Below are positions 34,440 to 38,115 of a stretch of 38,115 nucleotides of DNA, piece after piece. A model generated the notes under the pieces. The model saw only the letters and a program-made list of their open reading frames with translations, ran no database searches and was not told the origin of the DNA. Source of the stretch: Plantago elongata (taxonomy: Eukaryota; Streptophyta; Magnoliopsida; Lamiales; Plantaginaceae); NCBI GenBank assembly GCA_036897095.1, contig JAYMSP010000978.1, positions 1-38,115 on the forward strand, in the 5' to 3' direction. Within the stretch, counting starts at the first letter, position 1. Every line of letters starts with the position of its first letter. The position numbers and the translations under genes were made by a program.

Positions 34440-34640
34440 TAAGAGTGCTCGTCGTACTGTCGTTATGCGAGCCGAGCCACAGTAAAAGTAATTATTTTAA
34501 TAAGTTATAATTTTTTATACATACTTTTACAGATAAAGCTCGATTTTTTACTAGTTTTGTTAACAAGCCGAGCCGAAGCCCAACTCGATTGAATTCGAGT
34601 ATCAAATACTCAGCTCGGTTCGAAAAACAACACAACGAGT
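34440..34640. repeat. GAGCCGAGCC-rich dispersed-repeat-like segment
   Basis: Contains GCGAGCCGAGCC, AAGCCGAGCCGAAGCCC, AACTCGATTGAATTCGAG and CAGCTCGGTTCGAA. Such GCTCG/CTCGA wording recurs in many dispersed plant transposon relics. No frame or clear ends are seen, so the family cannot be given. Confidence 0.35.
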
Positions 34641-34892
34641 CAGGTACCAATTGTTCCACTTTCAAATTCTCATCCAACATTCTTGCAACATAGCATACTA
34701 AAAGGGGCGATTACAGACATTACACCACCAAACAATAGTTAAACCTCCTTCTAACATAGGATATGAAGAAAGTAGGTCTGCACTCTGCAACTAGAACCAT
34801 ATCATACAGAACAACGTTTCCTTCTAACATAGCATTTGACATAAGTACTTAATTAGTGGTAATAAGCATCATTTAAACATCAATGGCAGCTC

Positions 34893-36969
34893 TTAATCTC
34901 CAGTTTCTGACTCTCCTTTGACAATGCGAACATCAACACGAACACAATCTCCAGCACCATGACCTGAACGGGGAAGAACATACAGCAAGTATGCACGCAT
35001 CACCAACTTGTAGACCAGTTCCTGACGCAAAATCCTTCCAGCCTGATTGAAATGCAGCAACTCTTTGTCGCATTCGATCAAATTAGAATTTGACAGGCTA
35101 CAAATTTCCTTCGCAGTGCAGTTTTACCTCCTGTGTTCTACTGAGACCGTGGTCCTTAGCCCAGCTCACGGGCAAATTCTATGGGCACAATTGTTAATGA
35201 ATTTAAGAAGTACCTAAGTGCAGTACTAATCTGAGTTTATGGAACATCTGATCATATAGTATATATACCCGAGTAACATTTGTTCTACACTTCTACTATA
35301 TCCATAATGTTCACTTACCATCACATATCCTTTTTCGCCAACATATGAAGGATATACATATGCCACCAATTCACCATCCTTCTTCATGTCATTCGCCTTT
35401 TCCAATATATGTTCCTTCATTCTCTTCCAACTGATTTCCTCTTGTCACCTTATGAACCGCCAACAAATTATAACAAAATCGTAATTCGTAAGCACAGATT
35501 CAAAACAAATGTAACTGACAGAACTTCTTTTTTTTTCACAATACGACACAATCACTTGAAATCTTCAAATTACCTTGTTTGGCCTTCTTTCTAGAAGGCT
35601 CGCTGCTATGATCCCAAGGCTCGAATCATCATCCTGTTGCTGATCATTTAGGTTGGTTGTGTTACTCCGAGATTCTCGGACATCAGGCTGATCAGGTGAC
35701 TTTCTAGAAACATAAAAACTAGTGGGGTTTTGTCCGCCAGTATCAGCATCATACATTAGAGACTTTGAACTGAAACTGACCAACATGCTTGAAGATTACT
35801 GTATCATTTTTACACAAGTAACGCAACTCCGCAAATTCTTTCCAGTTTCCACCCATCTGTTAGCAAAACATTGCCATCCCATCGACTTTCAGCTTCACAT
35901 TCCAAGTACTTGTCTTTGTCACCAGAGTAGCCCCTTCAGCCATTTCTAAATCAACATTTTTGGTGAAAATTTTGGGCAGCACCTACAGAAATATTACTCC
36001 CAGATTAAATTAATTAACCCAAATTATGGATAAAATAAAGAATTCAGAGTGTATAAGCTAATCCAATTACACTTGTAACTAATCAATAAGAAATTATTAA
36101 ACAATAATAATAACTCTCTTAATCATTTCAATTTTAAAATTTATTGAACACTTTTTCTTTATTCCACGACAATATAATAAGTCTTCAATTATCATGTTAA
36201 AGTGTCATTTCATGTCATTCACTGTTGCACTTTGTTTAGCACTTCTTCACCATTCTCCAACAACTGACTAAAAAATATTATTTCAAATTTTTTTCGCTCA
36301 TAACCTCACACCACACGTAACAGTACTTTAGAGTTTTTACAAATGCAGTCCAAAATATTTTTCTAAGAAAATTAAAAATACTTTAGAACATGGTGATCAT
36401 ATCAGTTTAGGTGAACGTTGTGGTTGTTGATTGGGTTCAGACAAAGAAACCAAGCTAGAACTGTTTAGATGATGTAAATGGTTTTTGGATAGTTCTAGAG
36501 TTTCATTTTTGGGTGTTTATTATACCCATTGACTCAAATCATTCCATGCATATGTATTTCATTTTTGCACATAAATATTTGTATCACGTCGTTCTTTTTA
36601 AAATATTACTATATAATTGATAGTTATATATTTGCGCTGCCAAAACTCCTTAAACTATTAGTTGATGATGCACCTCACACCTTATAATAAATAGTAAAAA
36701 ATCTACATCCTCATTTCATAAGCCAACTTACCCAATAAAATTTCGTTACTTTCTAAATTAACTTACCCAAGAGTCATGAAATATAATATAATATAATATA
36801 CGAGTACGTGACCTAAATTCGATTAATTTAATTATACTTCTAATTAACAATAAAAATCCTAATTCAACTATATTTCTAACACAGAGAGTTTCATACTGAC
36901 CACATATTCATTTCCAGCAGAATCATCGTAGTTGAAAGAGCACAACTCTAAACTGAGACCAGTAGACAT
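34893..36969 (-). pseudogene. REM-type B3 gene copy 4, heavily decayed
   Basis: Exon relics in transcript order: about 36901-36969, 35574-35982, 35319 to about 35440, 34893-35178. Exon 2 starts VLPKIFTKNVDLEMAEGATL, then TSTWNVKLKVDG, matching the first B3, but then breaks with frame changes and a stop before ELRYLCKNDTVIFKHVG. A further frame change precedes DADTGGQNPTSFYVSRKS in the linker. Exon 3 keeps DGELVAYVYPSYVGEKGYVM. The last exon has NLPVSWAKDHGLSRTQEVKLH, then a stop, then QSGWKDFASGTGLQVGDAC and, in another frame, RVDVRIVKGE. At DNA level exon 1 resembles copy 1 exon 1, from the YWKFRVVQFQLR region. It is more diverged than copies 1 and 2, so it decayed earlier. Confidence 0.8.
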
Positions 36970-37384
36970 GCACAAGTTCGATGTATATAGACTTTTGAAC
37001 TCTTTAAAATGTAGGATCTCTTACAATACGAACTCTTCTTTAAAATTTGAAGAGGTTTTGAAAGGACGAATATATTATACTTTCGAGGATCATAGTTTGA
37101 CTAATTTGACTAAAGAAAAAAGAAGTCAACACTGAAAATCCCATTATTTTCTAAATGTAGTTAGTATTTATTTTTATGTGGTAAGGCAATGTTTCTGCAA
37201 TTTATATAGTGAATGGCCAAAAAGTCTCATCCCAGATGCTTAATAAAACCAATCCATTCCATTTCCCTCTGTGAGAAATCTTGACATTTGGTCATAGGAG
37301 GTCAAGTTTTCTTCTCCCAAAAACAAAGCAACGCCATTTTCGTGTAAATCCGTTCAAAATATCCCTCTAAGTTCTCCTTCAAAG
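36970..37384. other. Upstream region of the metalloproteinase gene
   Basis: Lies between two divergent genes: REM copy 4 (minus) and the MMP gene (plus). A TATA candidate TTTATATA lies at 37201-37208, about 180 nt before the MMP start codon. An open frame at 36932-37135 overlaps the REM relic and has no family character. Confidence 0.5.
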
Positions 37385-37987
37385 ATGAACCTGGCATTAA
37401 CAATTCCCAACATTGTACTGCTAACGTTCATCCTCTATAACCTGATCACAACCTCAGCCAATTTCTACGAGACTGCAGCATCCGTTCCGCCTTCGTCAAT
37501 CCCCAAGAAGGTCTTGTGGGACGATTTCAGCAACCTCACAGGCTGTCACAAAGGCATAAAGGCCGCCGGTCTGCAGAACCTCAAGAAATATTTCCAGCAT
37601 TTTGGCTACCTCAGCAGCTCATACGATGATTTCTCCGATCAGTTTGATGGGAACTTTGAAACTGCCGTGAAAATGTATCAGGAAAACTTTAGGATCAACA
37701 CGACAGGTGAGCTTGATAATTCAACCCTTAACCATATCGTCCAACCAAGGTGCGGTAACCCTGATATCGTCAATGGAACCTCTACAATGTACCTTAAATC
37801 AACACCTTCGTCCTCATCCATGCATGCTGTTGCTCATTATTCGTTTTTCCCTAATCGGCCACGCTGGCGCGGCAGGACGGATCTCACCTATGCGTTCCAA
37901 CCAGAGAACCAACTAAATGACATTGTGAGGGCCATGTTTGGACGTGCATTTCAACGATGGGCAGAGGTAGCATTCATAAAGATATAA
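37385..37987 (+). CDS. MMP: Plant matrix metalloproteinase, 5' part (signal peptide, prodomain, start of catalytic domain)
   Basis: Secreted zinc endopeptidase of the extracellular matrix, made as a zymogen. Residues 1-25 (MNLALTIPNIVLLTFILYNL...) form a signal peptide. The prodomain has the peptidoglycan-binding-like repeat GLQNLKKYFQHFGYL...FETAVKMYQENFRINTTGELDNSTL and the cysteine switch PRCGNPD at about 121-127 (usually PRCGVPD), which caps the catalytic zinc. The catalytic domain begins WRGRTDLTYAFQP and runs to FGRAFQRWAEV. The frame then leaves the family sequence and stops at 37987. The HExxHxxGLxH zinc site is not in the window. A GT donor at 37967 (GCAGAG|GTAGC) could start an intron, although many plant MMP genes have none; otherwise the gene is truncated. 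Confidence 0.85.
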   Translation: MNLALTIPNIVLLTFILYNLITTSANFYETAASVPPSSIPKKVLWDDFSNLTGCHKGIKAAGLQNLKKYFQHFGYLSSSYDDFSDQFDGNFETAVKMYQENFRINTTGELDNSTLNHIVQPRCGNPDIVNGTSTMYLKSTPSSSSMHAVAHYSFFPNRPRWRGRTDLTYAFQPENQLNDIVRAMFGRAFQRWAEVAFIKI

Positions 37988-38115
37988 GTTCCCACATAAT
38001 TTTGGAGCAAAATTTGTTAATACCAGAGCAATCTGACTTTTATAACAACTTATTACTAACAAAAATACACGAATAGTTCTAGCATTATTGCTAGCCTCCA
38101 AAAAATGCCAGATAC

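Noticed and set aside
36932-37135. 67-codon plus-strand frame
   Set aside because: Overlaps REM copy 4 exon 1 on the other strand and has no family character.

Overview
The window is nuclear DNA of a flowering plant, most likely a eudicot. Its genes are split by many short AT-rich GT-AG introns. It carries plant-specific families (REM-type B3 proteins, a plant matrix metalloproteinase, a mitochondrial GRXS15 glutaredoxin) and an AT-rich intergenic space with plant transposon remnants. The genus cannot be fixed from sequence reading alone.

Layout, left to right. (1) Positions 1-426 look like one end of an old LTR. (2) 773-3280, minus strand: complete 11-exon mitochondrial aldehyde dehydrogenase of the ALDH2B type. 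(3) 5289-7962, minus: TRAPP subunit TRS33/TRAPPC6, whose last exon is only 29 nt. (4) 8629-10745, minus: a four-exon multi-pass membrane protein of unproven function. (5) About 10.87-13.31 kb, minus: an old, broken Ty1/copia element just upstream of that gene. (6) 14076-16928, minus: complete six-exon pyruvate decarboxylase. (7) About 18.37-19.41 kb: a roughly 1 kb element with long inverted-repeat arms around a degenerate 20-bp minisatellite. (8) 20214-20654, plus: small single-exon plant-type protein. (9) About 21.57-22.08 kb, plus: truncated PIF/Harbinger transposase followed by a 137-bp-spaced direct duplication. (10) 22.8-29.4 kb, minus: three tandem REM/B3 genes, two decayed and one intact (27858-29367). 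(11) 31179-34101, minus: GRXS15. (12) 34893-36969, minus: a fourth, heavily decayed REM/B3 copy. (13) 37385 to about 37987, plus: 5' part of a secreted matrix metalloproteinase.

Functional links. Pyruvate decarboxylase makes acetaldehyde and ALDH2B oxidises it to acetate. The two enzymes of the plant pyruvate dehydrogenase bypass therefore lie within about 17 kb on the same strand; whether this is more than chance cannot be judged here. The REM array shows repeated tandem duplication and decay. The two left-hand copies share their upstream flanks, so they come from one segmental duplication, yet each carries its own lesions.

I found no CRISPR array, rRNA gene, tRNA gene or bacterial-type system. 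The strongest unexplained structures are the inverted-repeat/minisatellite element at about 18.4-19.4 kb and an orphan terminal-exon-like reading frame at 4626-4740. Exon boundaries were set by reading splice signals, phase and family conservation by eye, with no transcript data.
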